Source: an uncultured Planctomycetaceae bacterium | GTDB lineage: Bacteria; Planctomycetota; Planctomycetia; Pirellulales; UBA1268 | Assembly: GCA_903917235.1 (NCBI GenBank) | Contig: CAIWZS010000531.1 | Span: 1 to 36,146 of the forward strand | Reading direction: 5' to 3' | Length of the DNA stretch: 36,146 bases | Shown: positions 7,893 to 16,077 of the stretch, piece after piece | Layout: every line of letters begins with the position of its first letter | Numbering within the stretch: the stretch's first letter is position 1 | The notes under the pieces: model-generated | The model's input: the letters and a program-made list of their open reading frames with translations, nothing else | Told to the model about the DNA's origin: nothing | Databases searched by the model: none | Translations under genes and position numbers: made by a program

Positions 7893-9551
7893 TCACCGCT
7901 TCCGTCGCCGGCGTTCCGGCTGGTCGGCCTCCTCGCTCGCATCGCCCGAGGGCGTGGGCGCTTCCGCCCCGGCCCAGGTCACGTCGATCGACACCCCGAA
8001 GACCTTCTCGAAGAGGGCGACCCGCCGCTTCGCGCCCCACAGGTCCACCTGGGGATCCTCGTCCGACACGGCCTCGACCCGCACGCCATCCTCCCGCACG
8101 CGGACCACCGCGTCGCGCACCTGCTGCGTGCGGCTGCGGTCGAGGCCGCCGGCCAGCCGCAGGATCGCGGCCATGCGCAGGACCCGCTGCTGCTCCTGGG
8201 ACGACAGCCTCGCGAGGTTGGCATGCTTCCGCTTCGGATCGGCGCCCCGGTGGTAGCGGGCGACGTTCGCGACGAGCTCGAGGTCGTGCGCGCGAATGCC
8301 GGGCAGGCGGCTGTTGCGGATGAGGTGGTAGCTGTGCTTGTGGTGCTGGTCGTAGTTGATGACGTAGCCGACATCCTGCAGCCGCGCGGCACACTCGAGG
8401 AGCAGCCGGTCCCCCGGCGGCAGCCCGAACGGCTCGACGAGCTGCTCGAAGATGCGACCCGCGAGCGCGGCGACCGCGCGGCCGTGCTCCAGTTCGCCGG
8501 AGCAGGCCGCGGCGAGCCGCTCGATGGCGAGCTCGCGTTGGCGGTGCTCATCCTCGTCGCGCGGCCCGAGGGAGTCGTCGATCATCTCCCGGAGGAGGCC
8601 GTCCCGCACGCCGCGGGTGTGCACCATGAGCGTGTTGACGCGGTAGCGCTTCATGAGCGCGGCGACGATCGTGAGGCCGGCGACGATGATGTCGGCGCGG
8701 TCGGGCATCATCCCGGGCAGCGTGCGGCGCTCGCGCACCGGCATCTTGACGAGCCGGTCGAGCAGGTGCCGCACCTCCGCCTGCGAGACGCGGTAGCCGG
8801 CCACCGGCAGCTCGCCCTGCCGCTTCGCCGCCATCATCAGGTCGGCCAGCGTCGTGAAGGTGCCGCCGCAGCCGACGAGGAAGTGGGGCGCGAAGAGCGG
8901 ACGGGCGGTGCGTTTCTTGAGGACCTCGGCCACCTCCCCCTCGAGCCGGGCCCGTCCGCGCTCCACGTCCACCGGTTCCGCCGCCTCGCCGAGCCCGAAC
9001 CGCTCGGTGAGCCGCACGGCACCGAGGGGTGTGGAGTAGATCGCCTCGATGAGGTTGCCCGTGGCGAAGACGATCTCGGTGCTGCCGCCGCCGATGTCGG
9101 CGACGACGACGTTCTTCCCCGTGAGGTCGAAGGCGTGCTGGACGCTCGTGAAGGCGAGCCTCGCCTCGCGCTCCCCGGAGATCACCTCGACGTCGAGTCC
9201 GATCTCCTCGCGCACGCGGCGGCAGAACTCCGGACCGTTGCGGGCCTCGCGCACGGCACAGGTGGCGATCGTCCGCAGCGCCGACACCTGGTAGCCCGCC
9301 GCGATCTGCCGGAACGAACGCAGTGCGGCCACCGTCGCCTCGATCGACGCGTCGTCGAGCACCCCCTCGGCCCCCACGCTGCGACCGAGGCGCGTGGGCT
9401 CCCGTTCCTCGTCGAGGATGCGGTAGGCGCCGCCGCGCAGCACCTCGGCCACGAGCAGCCGCACGCTGTTCGACCCGATGTCGATCGCCGCCAAACGACA
9501 GGCCATGTCGGCCGACAGGTAGATCTGCTTTTCGTCGCCGCCGTCGCCCAT
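7893..9551 (-). CDS. Ppx/GppA phosphatase family protein with C-terminal HD-like domain
   Basis: Exopolyphosphatase / pppGpp 5'-phosphohydrolase family, ASKHA fold, expected to act on polyphosphate or (p)ppGpp in the cytoplasm. The phosphate-1 loop is AAIDIGSNSVRLLVAE (about residues 21-36) and the second loop is VVADIGGGSTEIVFA; GCGGTFTTLADL follows. Residues about 340-510 form the HD-like domain with HHKHSYHLIRNS. The expected HD motif there reads AARLQDVGY, so the metal-binding His is Gln. The C-terminal tail RRRRKR is basic. ATG 9551 is chosen because GAGGAA lies 5 nt upstream and a -10 element overlaps the earlier ATG 9581. The length of 552 aa is usual for the two-domain form. Confidence 0.88.
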   Translation of the reverse strand: MGDGGDEKQIYLSADMACRLAAIDIGSNSVRLLVAEVLRGGAYRILDEEREPTRLGRSVGAEGVLDDASIEATVAALRSFRQIAAGYQVSALRTIATCAVREARNGPEFCRRVREEIGLDVEVISGEREARLAFTSVQHAFDLTGKNVVVADIGGGSTEIVFATGNLIEAIYSTPLGAVRLTERFGLGEAAEPVDVERGRARLEGEVAEVLKKRTARPLFAPHFLVGCGGTFTTLADLMMAAKRQGELPVAGYRVSQAEVRHLLDRLVKMPVRERRTLPGMMPDRADIIVAGLTIVAALMKRYRVNTLMVHTRGVRDGLLREMIDDSLGPRDEDEHRQRELAIERLAAACSGELEHGRAVAALAGRIFEQLVEPFGLPPGDRLLLECAARLQDVGYVINYDQHHKHSYHLIRNSRLPGIRAHDLELVANVARYHRGADPKRKHANLARLSSQEQQRVLRMAAILRLAGGLDRSRTQQVRDAVVRVREDGVRVEAVSDEDPQVDLWGAKRRVALFEKVFGVSIDVTWAGAEAPTPSGDASEEADQPERRRRKR

Positions 9552-9579
9552 GCAGCTTCCTCGGGGGAATGGAGCGGAC

Positions 9580-9585
9580 ATGATA
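9580..9585 (-). promoter_or_regulatory. Candidate -10 element for the ppx/gppA gene
   Basis: The minus strand reads GGTATCATG, with TATCAT matching TATAAT at five of six positions. Transcription about 7 nt downstream would give a leader of some 20 nt that holds the GAGGAA ribosome site before ATG 9551. It also argues against ATG 9581, which overlaps the hexamer. Confidence 0.4.
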
Positions 9586-9603
9586 CCGTTCGCCCACGCG
9601 CGG

Positions 9604-9609
9604 TAGACT
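9604..9609 (+). promoter_or_regulatory. Candidate -10 element for ribF
   Basis: TAGACT within GGTAGACTCC, back to back with the ppx promoter on the other strand. It would give a leader of about 100 nt before the TTG start of ribF. No good -35 is seen, and no FMN riboswitch-like sequence was recognised in the leader. Confidence 0.3.
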
Positions 9610-9714
9610 CCTCGGAGCCTCGCGTGCTCTCCTCATCACCCGGCGCGTGACGCGGGTCGTCGCCGTGCGACGCGACCGCAGCCCAGCGCCGCCCCCCACC
9701 TCGGCTCGCCCACG

Positions 9715-10758
9715 TTGTCCGGTTCGAGACCACCGTCCGACGAAGCCTCCGGGATCCCGCCGCTCGTCGTGCACGCCAGGCCCGGGCACGAGCCGGCGGG
9801 CTCGTGCGCCGTGTCCGTGGGGAACTTCGACGGCGTGCATCTCGGCCATGCCGCGCTCGTCGCGCGACTCCGCGAGGTGGCGGCGACGCACGCCGTACCC
9901 GCCGTCGCGCTCACCTTCGACCCGCACCCCGCGTCGCTCGTGCGTCCGGAGGCCGCACCGGTGCCACTCACCACGATTCCACGCCGTGTCGATCTGCTCC
10001 TCGCGCTCGGTCTCGACGCGGTCGTGGTCCAGCCCGCGACGCCGCAGCTGCTCGCGCTCGCCCCGCGACGCTTCTACGACCTCGTCCTGCGCGATCGGCT
10101 GCGGGCCGCGGCGCTCGTCGAAGGTCCCGATTTCCGGTTCGGCGTCGGGCGGAGCGGAGACATCGCGGCGCTGCGCGGGTACTGCCTGCCCGACGGCGTG
10201 GGGCTCGAGGTGCTCGCCCCCCTCGAGGTCGGCGCCGCACCCGTCTCGAGCTCACGGCTGCGCCGGTTGATCGCTGCCGGTGACGTGGCGGCGGCGAGCC
10301 GTCTGCTCACCGCGCCGTATCGCGTGAGCGGCCGCGTGGTGACGGGCGCGCGGCGCGGCGCGACCCTCGGTTTTCCGACGGCGAACCTCGCGGACGTGGT
10401 CACGCTCCTGCCCGCGCCGGGTGTCTATGCGGCGCGGGCGACCGCAGCCACCGGCCTCGCTGCACCCGACGTCGATCATGCGGCTGCGGTCCACGTCGGG
10501 CCCAACGCCACCTTCGACGAGACGACGCTCTCGGTCGAGGCACATCTCATCGGCTTCACGGGCGACCTCTACGGACGCACGCTCCACGTTGACTTCCTGA
10601 CGCGGCTGCGCGACACTCGACGGTTCGCCTCGGTCGAGGAACTGAAGGCGCAGTTGGCGATCGACGTCTCGGCGGCGGCCGATGCCGTGCGCCGGGCCGG
10701 CGACGACGCGATGGGCTCCGATCCCGGCCCCCGATCCACCGTCCCTCCCGCCCGGTGA
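9715..10758 (+). CDS. ribF: Bifunctional riboflavin kinase / FAD synthetase RibF
   Basis: Makes FMN from riboflavin and then FAD from FMN in the cytoplasm. The N-terminal nucleotidyltransferase has SVGNFDGVHLGH (residues 34-45 from the TTG), LTFDPHP and GPDFRFGVGRSGD. The C-terminal flavokinase has GRRGATLGFPTAN-type residues (GARRGATLGFPTANL), PGVYAAR, VHVGPNATF and VEAHLIGF with DLYGRTLHVDFLTRLR. The protein is 347 aa, slightly long. There is no ATG at the front: an in-frame TAG at 9604 limits the frame, leaving TTG 9715 or GTG 9769 as start, neither with a ribosome site. GTG 9769 would give a more typical 15-residue lead before the motif. The stop is 4 bp before the DHH gene, so the two are probably co-transcribed. 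Confidence 0.93.
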   Translation: MSGSRPPSDEASGIPPLVVHARPGHEPAGSCAVSVGNFDGVHLGHAALVARLREVAATHAVPAVALTFDPHPASLVRPEAAPVPLTTIPRRVDLLLALGLDAVVVQPATPQLLALAPRRFYDLVLRDRLRAAALVEGPDFRFGVGRSGDIAALRGYCLPDGVGLEVLAPLEVGAAPVSSSRLRRLIAAGDVAAASRLLTAPYRVSGRVVTGARRGATLGFPTANLADVVTLLPAPGVYAARATAATGLAAPDVDHAAAVHVGPNATFDETTLSVEAHLIGFTGDLYGRTLHVDFLTRLRDTRRFASVEELKAQLAIDVSAAADAVRRAGDDAMGSDPGPRSTVPPAR

Positions 10759-10762
10759 TCCG

Positions 10763-11767
10763 ATGCGACTCGACTGGTCCAGCCTCCTCGATCTGCTGCG
10801 CCGTTCGGAGCGGGCCGTGCTCACGAGCCACGTCCGCCCCGACTGCGACGCGCTGGGGAGCGAGCTCGGACTCGCCGGCGTGCTGGAGGCGATCGGATGC
10901 GACGTGCGCATCGTCAACGCGCAGGCGACGCCGGCGAACCTGCGGTGGATCGACCCGGAGGGACGCATCGAGTCGCTCGCCGAGCGGGTGCGGCCGGCCG
11001 ACCTCGCGGACCGCGATCTCCTCGTCGTGCTCGACACGAGCGCCTGGGCCCAGCTCGGGGCGATGGGCGACGTGGCCCGTTCGATGCGGGACCGCGTGGT
11101 CGTCATCGACCATCATGTGAGCGAGGACGACCTCTCCGACCGCTGGTTCAAGGACACGTCGGCGGAGGCCACGGCCCGGATCGTCTATGAGATCGCCCTG
11201 AGGCTGCGGGTGCCCCTCACGGAGCGGATCGCGACGCCCCTCTACGCCGGACTCTCGACCGATACGGGTGGATTCCGCTTCCCCTCGGTTTCCGGCGAGT
11301 CGTTCCGCGTGGCCGCCCGGCTGGTCGATGCCGGGGCGAGTCCGTCGACCGTCTACCGGGAGCTCTTCGAGCAGGACACGCTCGCGCGGCTCCACCTCGT
11401 GGGACGGACGCTCGCCGGCGCAACCACGACCCGCGAGGGCAGGGTGATCACGTCGACGGTCCGGCAGCGGGACGTCCGGGAGATCGGCGCCCTCCCGAGC
11501 GACACGGAGGACCTCATCAATCTCACGCTCGCGGTCAAGGGAACCGAGCTCGCCGCAATCCTCATCGAGCAGCCGGACGGCCGCGTGAAGGTGAGCTTTC
11601 GCAGCCGCGGGGCGGTCGACTGCTCGGCCCTGGCGGGATCGTTCGGAGGAGGCGGGCATCGTGCGGCCGCGGGCGCGATCCTCGACGGGCCGTTCGACGC
11701 GGCGAAGCTCCGGGTGGACGAGGCGGTCGACGAGGCCTGGCAGGCCGCGGCCGCCGTGGCCGTCTGA
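10763..11767 (+). CDS. nrnA: DHH/DHHA1 phosphoesterase (nanoRNase / pAp phosphatase-like)
   Basis: Predicted to degrade short RNA oligonucleotides and/or dephosphorylate pAp in the cytoplasm. The DHH domain has SHVRPDCDALGSE (D27, D29), VVLDTSAW and VIDHHVSEDD (D116, H117, H118), then LSTDTGGFRFPSV. The C-terminal DHHA1 domain carries VKVSFRSRG and the substrate loop GGGGHRAAAGA. The length of 334 aa is usual for NrnA. ATG 10763 lies 4 bp after ribF and fits the family start. Whether it acts mainly on nanoRNA or pAp, or on cyclic dinucleotide products, cannot be told from sequence. The Rieske gene follows after 17 bp. Confidence 0.9.
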   Translation: MRLDWSSLLDLLRRSERAVLTSHVRPDCDALGSELGLAGVLEAIGCDVRIVNAQATPANLRWIDPEGRIESLAERVRPADLADRDLLVVLDTSAWAQLGAMGDVARSMRDRVVVIDHHVSEDDLSDRWFKDTSAEATARIVYEIALRLRVPLTERIATPLYAGLSTDTGGFRFPSVSGESFRVAARLVDAGASPSTVYRELFEQDTLARLHLVGRTLAGATTTREGRVITSTVRQRDVREIGALPSDTEDLINLTLAVKGTELAAILIEQPDGRVKVSFRSRGAVDCSALAGSFGGGGHRAAAGAILDGPFDAAKLRVDEAVDEAWQAAAAVAV

Positions 11768-11770
11768 AAC

Positions 11771-11777
11771 AGGGAGG
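11771..11777 (+). promoter_or_regulatory. Strong ribosome binding site of the Rieske gene
   Basis: AGGGAGG lies 7 nt before ATG 11785 and is one of the clearest Shine-Dalgarno sites in the window. It fixes the Rieske start and suggests high translation. Confidence 0.7.
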
Positions 11778-11784
11778 CACGGGC

Positions 11785-12339
11785 ATGCAGGGGCACGATC
11801 CCGCGGTGGACGAACAGGGGGCCCGCCGAGGCTTTCTGTCCAAGGTCATGGCGCTCGCGGCGGGCGGCCTGGCGACGCTCGCGCCGGCGGGGGCCGGCGT
11901 GTGGGTGCTGCTCGATCCGCTGCGCCGCAAGAGTGCCGCGGCGTCGTTCCTGCGGGTGACGGAGATCGAGGCGATCCCGGACGACGGCGTGCCACGGCAG
12001 TTCCCGATCGTGACCGACCGCGTCGACGCCTGGACCGGCTTTCCCGCCGAGCCGGTGGGTGCCGTGTACCTGCGACGGGAGAAGGGGAGCGACGTCGTGC
12101 AGGCCCTCTCGGCGACGTGCCCGCACGCGGGCTGCTTCGTGGAGATGGAGCCTGCGGAGCACTGCTTCCGCTGCCCGTGCCACAACAGCTCGTTCACGCT
12201 CGACGGCGGCATCGTCGCCCCGAGCCCGAGCCCCCGACCGATGGACGAACTGGAGTGCCGCATCGGCCACGGCGGCGCCGTCGAAGTGAAGTGGCAGAAC
12301 TTTTTCACGGGCATCGCCGAAAAGGTGGCCCGTCCCTGA
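11785..12339 (+). CDS. Rieske 2Fe-2S protein of a cytochrome bc-type complex
   Basis: Electron-carrying subunit of a quinol:cytochrome oxidoreductase at the membrane. The N-terminus has a twin-arginine type anchor (ARRGFLSK followed by a hydrophobic stretch to about residue 43), so it is probably exported folded by Tat and stays anchored. Cluster ligands lie in CPHAGC (C112, H114, with disulfide C117) and CPCHNSSF (C130, H133, with C132); the usual Gly after the second His is Asn. The protein is 184 aa. It lies 54 bp before the cytochrome b-c fusion, which is its obvious partner. Confidence 0.93.
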   Translation: MQGHDPAVDEQGARRGFLSKVMALAAGGLATLAPAGAGVWVLLDPLRRKSAAASFLRVTEIEAIPDDGVPRQFPIVTDRVDAWTGFPAEPVGAVYLRREKGSDVVQALSATCPHAGCFVEMEPAEHCFRCPCHNSSFTLDGGIVAPSPSPRPMDELECRIGHGGAVEVKWQNFFTGIAEKVARP

Positions 12340-12393
12340 ACGCGACCGCACGCTGCGTCCCCCCACCCCCGACACGCACGCCCGACACGCACC

Positions 12394-14430
12394 ATGAGCA
12401 CCGCACAACGCCCCGGCGGCGGAGGCCTCCTCGGTCGTCTTGCCGATTTCTTCGACGATCGCACCGGCTATCGCGCGATCCTTCACGAGGCGCTCTACGA
12501 GCGCGTGCCGGGCGGCGCCCGGTGGCGTTACGTCTGGGGCAGCACGCTCGTGTTCGCCTTCCTCGTGCAGGTGATCACGGGGCTCGTGCTCTGGGCGAGC
12601 TACTCGGCGAGTGCCCAGACCGCCTGGGAGAGCGTCTACTACATCCAGCACGAGATGGCCGGCGGCTGGCTCCTCCGGGGCATTCATCACTTCATGGCAC
12701 AGGCGATGGTCGTCCTGCTGGCCCTCCATCTCCTGCAGGTCGTCATCGACGGCGCCTACCGGGCGCCGCGCGAGGTGAATTTCTGGCTCGGCCTCGTGCT
12801 GATGATGCTCGTCCTCGGCATGGCGCTAACGGGGTATCTGCTGCCGTGGGACCAGAAGGGCTACTGGGCCACACGCGTGGCGACGAATCTCGCGGGCCTC
12901 GTGCCACTGGTGGGTCCCGCGCTCCAGCAGCTCGTGGTGGGCGGCCCGGACTACGGTCATCACACGCTGACCCGCTTCTTCGCGCTGCACGCCGGGTTTC
13001 TCCCGGCCGGGCTCGTGGTGATGCTCGTCGTGCACCTCGCGCTCTTCCGCAAGCACGGCCTCCACGCGAAGCAGCCGCTCACGCGGCCCGACGCGATGTT
13101 CTGGCCCGATCAGGTGCTCAAGGATGCCGTCGCGATGCTCGCCGTCATGGCGGTCGTGCTCGGCGTCATCCTCGTACCCGCGGTGCGGACGATGCTCGCG
13201 GGTGGCACGGTGGTGCCCGGCGAACTGGGGGCCGAACTCGGCGCCCCGGCCGACCCCTCGCTCCCGTACGCGGCAGCCCGTCCCGAGTGGTATTTCCTCT
13301 TCCTCTTCCAGTTTCTCAAGGTGTTCGAGGGCTGGGGTGCCAGCGGCGAGTTCCTCGGCGCGATCGTCGTGCCCGGTCTCGTGATGACCGTCATGTTCCT
13401 GATGCCGATCCTCGGACACTGGCAGCTCGGGCATCGCTTCAACGTCGCTTTCACGTTCGGGATCGTGGCGGGAGCCGCGCTCTTGACCGGGCTCGCGCTC
13501 AACGAGGACTACTACGCCCTGTGGGTCGATCCGGCATCGCTCGCCGAGGCCGAACGGCTCGACGCGGAGACGGAGGGGGACGCGGCGAAGCTGGCCGCCG
13601 CGGTGGGCGGCGACCCGGCGAAGCAGGCGGAGGCGGAACGGCAGATCAAGCGGCTGCGCAAGGTCCGCCACTCGCGGGCGTTCCTCGCGGCGGCCCGCCA
13701 GGCGAAGGTGGACGCGGCCCGTGCGGTCGAGCTCGCGGGAAGGCCCGAGCGCATTCCCCCCGCCGGGATGCTCGAGCTCGTGCGGACCGATCCGGCGAGC
13801 CAGGGGCCGCGGCTCTTCGCGCAGCATTGCGCGAGCTGCCACGCACACGTCGATCCGACCGATCCGGCGGCGGCGACGGCGCTCGCGCACTCCTCCGCCG
13901 CGAACCTCTTCGGCTTCGGCTCGGCGGCGTGGATGCGGGGCCTGCTCGATGCCGATCAGGTCGGTGGCCCGGCCTACTTCGGCAACACGGCACACAAGGA
14001 GGGGGACATGGTGTCGTTCGTGACGGGCGATCTCGCCGATGCCGACACCTGGTCGCAGGAGGACATCGCCGCCGTCGTCGCCGCGATGGCGGCGGAAGCC
14101 GGCCTGCCCGAACCGGACGTGGGCCGGGAGGTCGTCGCCCGGGGACGCGACCTCGTCTCCAGCGGGGAGCGGTGCGGCGCCTGCCACGCCTTCGGCGACA
14201 ACGGCACCGACCTCGGATCGGCCCCCGACCTCAACGGGTGGGGAGGCCGCGAATGGATCGTGGGGATCATCACCGATCCGACGCACGCGCGGTTCTACGG
14301 CGACTCGAACGATCGCATGCCGCGCTTCGGCGTGTCCGACGAGGGGGAGAGCCCGGCCCTGACGGCGTCCGAGATCGGCATCGTCGCCGACTGGCTCCGC
14401 GGCCAGTGGTACCGGGCCGCCACGCACTGA
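12394..14430 (+). CDS. Cytochrome b fused to a diheme cytochrome c (bc complex core)
   Basis: Quinol oxidation and transfer of electrons to c-type hemes in one 678-aa chain. Residues 1-220 are the cytochrome b6-like part, with heme-ligand pairs H98/H112 and H199/H214; the second spacing of 15 is of b6f type, and GYLLPWDQKGYWA supports this. Residues 225-375 are the subunit IV-like part with the Qo-site PEWY at 297-300. After an Ala/Glu/Lys-rich linker (about 380-450) come two heme c motifs, CASCH (479-483) and CGACH (594-598), with RMPRF (M642) as a possible axial ligand. No separate cytochrome c1 gene is next to it, so this chain likely supplies that role. It forms an operon with the Rieske gene and converges with gdhA. 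Confidence 0.92.
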   Translation: MSTAQRPGGGGLLGRLADFFDDRTGYRAILHEALYERVPGGARWRYVWGSTLVFAFLVQVITGLVLWASYSASAQTAWESVYYIQHEMAGGWLLRGIHHFMAQAMVVLLALHLLQVVIDGAYRAPREVNFWLGLVLMMLVLGMALTGYLLPWDQKGYWATRVATNLAGLVPLVGPALQQLVVGGPDYGHHTLTRFFALHAGFLPAGLVVMLVVHLALFRKHGLHAKQPLTRPDAMFWPDQVLKDAVAMLAVMAVVLGVILVPAVRTMLAGGTVVPGELGAELGAPADPSLPYAAARPEWYFLFLFQFLKVFEGWGASGEFLGAIVVPGLVMTVMFLMPILGHWQLGHRFNVAFTFGIVAGAALLTGLALNEDYYALWVDPASLAEAERLDAETEGDAAKLAAAVGGDPAKQAEAERQIKRLRKVRHSRAFLAAARQAKVDAARAVELAGRPERIPPAGMLELVRTDPASQGPRLFAQHCASCHAHVDPTDPAAATALAHSSAANLFGFGSAAWMRGLLDADQVGGPAYFGNTAHKEGDMVSFVTGDLADADTWSQEDIAAVVAAMAAEAGLPEPDVGREVVARGRDLVSSGERCGACHAFGDNGTDLGSAPDLNGWGGREWIVGIITDPTHARFYGDSNDRMPRFGVSDEGESPALTASEIGIVADWLRGQWYRAATH

Positions 14431-14451
14431 ATGCCGGCCTGTGGCCGCACC

Positions 14452-14467
14452 GTGCCGACACCGGCAC
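14452..14467. terminator. Possible shared hairpin between convergent genes
   Basis: GTGCC-GACACC-GGCAC can form a 5-bp stem in the 40-bp gap between the cytochrome b-c gene and gdhA. There is no T-run on either side, so a role in termination is only a suggestion. Confidence 0.2.
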
Positions 14468-14470
14468 CGC

Positions 14471-15706
14471 TCAGGACAGCCCACCCAGCACGGTCGCCTT
14501 CGCCACCCGGCTGACGCCCTGCATGTAGGCGGCCGTGCGCAGACTCACCTGCCGTGCCGTGGCGAGCTGCCAGACCTGCTCGAACGACTCGGCGAGGATG
14601 CGGCCGAGTTCCTGGCGCACGCGGTTGATACCCCACCGGTAGTGCTGGCGGTTTTGCACCCACTCGAACCAGCTGGCGGTCACGCCCCCGGCGTTGGCGA
14701 GGATGTCGGGCAACACCAGCGTGCCGCGGGTATCGAAGATGGCGTCGGCGTCGGGGTCGATCGGAGCGTTCGCAGCCTCCACGATGATCGGAGCGCGGAC
14801 GGAGGCGGCGTTGGCCGCCGTGAGCACGCCCCCCAGGGCCGCCGGGATGAGCACGTCGCACTCGGCGGCGAGCAGCTCGGCGTTCGACATCGGATCACCC
14901 CCGGTGAATCCGGCGAGAAGCCCCCCATGGGCCCGCGCGTGCCGCAGGAGCTCGAGCACGTCGAGCCCCTCCGCGCGATGGAAGCCTCCTCCCGCGTCGG
15001 ACACCGCGACGATGCGGCACTCGGCGTCGGCGAGGAACTTGGCCGCGTGCGTCCCGACGTTGCCGAACCCCTGGATGGCCACCCGCGTGCCGGGCAGCGG
15101 CCGGCCGAGGCGGCCGAGCAGCTTCAGCGTCAGGATGCCCACGCCGCGCCCCGTCGCCTCCTCGCGACCGGGGAGGCCGTGATACTCGACCGGCTTTCCG
15201 GTCACGCAGGCGGGCGAAAAACCGTGGTACTTGCCGTACTGGTTCATGATCCACGCCATCACGTCGCCGGACGTGCCCATGTCGGGCGCGGGAATGTCGA
15301 CGTCCGGGCCGAACAGGTCGTGGATCGCGTCGACGAAGCGCCGCGTCAGCCGCTCCAGTTCGTGGGTGGAAAGCTCGGCGGGCGCGACCGCGATGCCCCC
15401 CTTCGCCCCGCCGTAGGGAATGTCGACGACGGCGGTCTTCCACGTCATCAGCGAGGCAAGCGCGCGGACCTCGTCGAGGTCGACCTGCGGATGGTAGCGC
15501 AGCCCGCCCTTGAGCGGCCCGCGGGCGTCGTTGTGCTGCACCCGGTATCCGATGAAGGTCGTCAGCTCTCCCGAGTCCCTCTCGATGGGGATGTGCACCT
15601 GCACCTCCCGCTTCGCCGTGAGCAGGAGCCTTCGCATGGGGGCGGACAGGTCCAGGTGATCGGCGGCCCGATCGAAGTAGATGCGGATGGCCTCACTCGC
15701 TCGCAT
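14471..15706 (-). CDS. gdhA: Glu/Leu/Phe/Val dehydrogenase (glutamate dehydrogenase family)
   Basis: Reversible NAD(P)-dependent oxidative deamination, most likely of glutamate to 2-oxoglutarate, in the cytoplasm. Substrate-site motifs are [11 protein letters not shown] (K66), [16 protein letters not shown] (K90) and AKGGI with catalytic K102; [11 protein letters not shown] follows. The Rossmann domain has [13 protein letters not shown], and [15 protein letters not shown] lies near the end. The length of 411 aa fits the short hexameric family. ATG 15706 has AGGAG 5 nt upstream; the frame reaches 15832 but the added part is unlike the family. A leucine or phenylalanine dehydrogenase is less likely, but substrate choice is not decided by what I can see. 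Confidence 0.93.
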   Translation of the reverse strand: MRASEAIRIYFDRAADHLDLSAPMRRLLLTAKREVQVHIPIERDSGELTTFIGYRVQHNDARGPLKGGLRYHPQVDLDEVRALASLMTWKTAVVDIPYGGAKGGIAVAPAELSTHELERLTRRFVDAIHDLFGPDVDIPAPDMGTSGDVMAWIMNQYGKYHGFSPACVTGKPVEYHGLPGREEATGRGVGILTLKLLGRLGRPLPGTRVAIQGFGNVGTHAAKFLADAECRIVAVSDAGGGFHRAEGLDVLELLRHARAHGGLLAGFTGGDPMSNAELLAAECDVLIPAALGGVLTAANAASVRAPIIVEAANAPIDPDADAIFDTRGTLVLPDILANAGGVTASWFEWVQNRQHYRWGINRVRQELGRILAESFEQVWQLATARQVSLRTAAYMQGVSRVAKATVLGGLS

Positions 15707-15808
15707 GACAGCTCCTGCCGGTTCGGCATCGGCGACGCACACGCATGCTCGGCGGCTGTCGACGGATCCGACGGGCCCGGGCGCGCACCGATCGACGCGG
15801 GGTCGGGA

Positions 15809-15814
15809 GCATAG
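15809..15814 (-). promoter_or_regulatory. Extended -10 promoter element of gdhA
   Basis: The minus strand reads TTTGCTATGCTCC: hexamer TATGCT preceded by TGC, an extended -10 arrangement. It lies about 100 nt before ATG 15706. No TTGACA-like -35 is visible, which is acceptable for an extended -10. Confidence 0.4.
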
Positions 15815-15997
15815 CAAACCGTCCGCCTGCACGAGGCCGCCAACGCGTCACCCACCGCGGTCTCGCCCACCCGCCGCGGTCCACCCGCCGACGCGCGCCG
15901 TGAACGCGACGGCCCTCCGGGCGCGAACGGGGCCGCACCCCGTCCCGCGCCCTCGTCCTCCACGCGCCGAGGCGGTACGGTGGACCGCATCAGACGC

Positions 15998-16003
15998 TAC
16001 GAT
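15998..16003 (+). promoter_or_regulatory. Candidate -10 element of the pseudokinase-aroF operon
   Basis: TACGAT within GCTACGATTC. It lies 11 nt before an in-frame ATG at 16015 and 74 nt before the preferred ATG 16078. If transcripts begin near 16010, the start codon choice for the pseudokinase stays open. Confidence 0.3.
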
Positions 16004-16077
16004 TCTTCCCGCGGATGCGAGGGCGCGGCCGGTGCCGTGTCGTCCGCCCTCCACCCCGAAGCCGAGTCATCACGAGG

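Larger units (their letters stand above)
15707..16077. other. Divergent intergenic region between gdhA and the pseudokinase gene
   Basis: This is 371 bp (307 bp if the upstream in-frame ATG 16015 is used). I see no gene in it. It carries an extended -10 for gdhA on the minus strand and a -10-like TACGAT for the plus-strand gene. The rest is GC-rich sequence with repeated CACCCGCCG/CCGCGGTC words but no clear hairpin-terminator or riboswitch. Confidence 0.6.

Noticed and set aside
9719-9735. tRNA T-arm-like word GGTTCGAGACC
   Set aside because: No matching acceptor stem, anticodon arm or D-arm can be drawn around it.
8548-9927. 459-residue minus-strand frame over ppx and ribF
   Set aside because: Frame-shifted shadow of the Ppx/GppA gene, Arg/Gly-rich, without family motifs.
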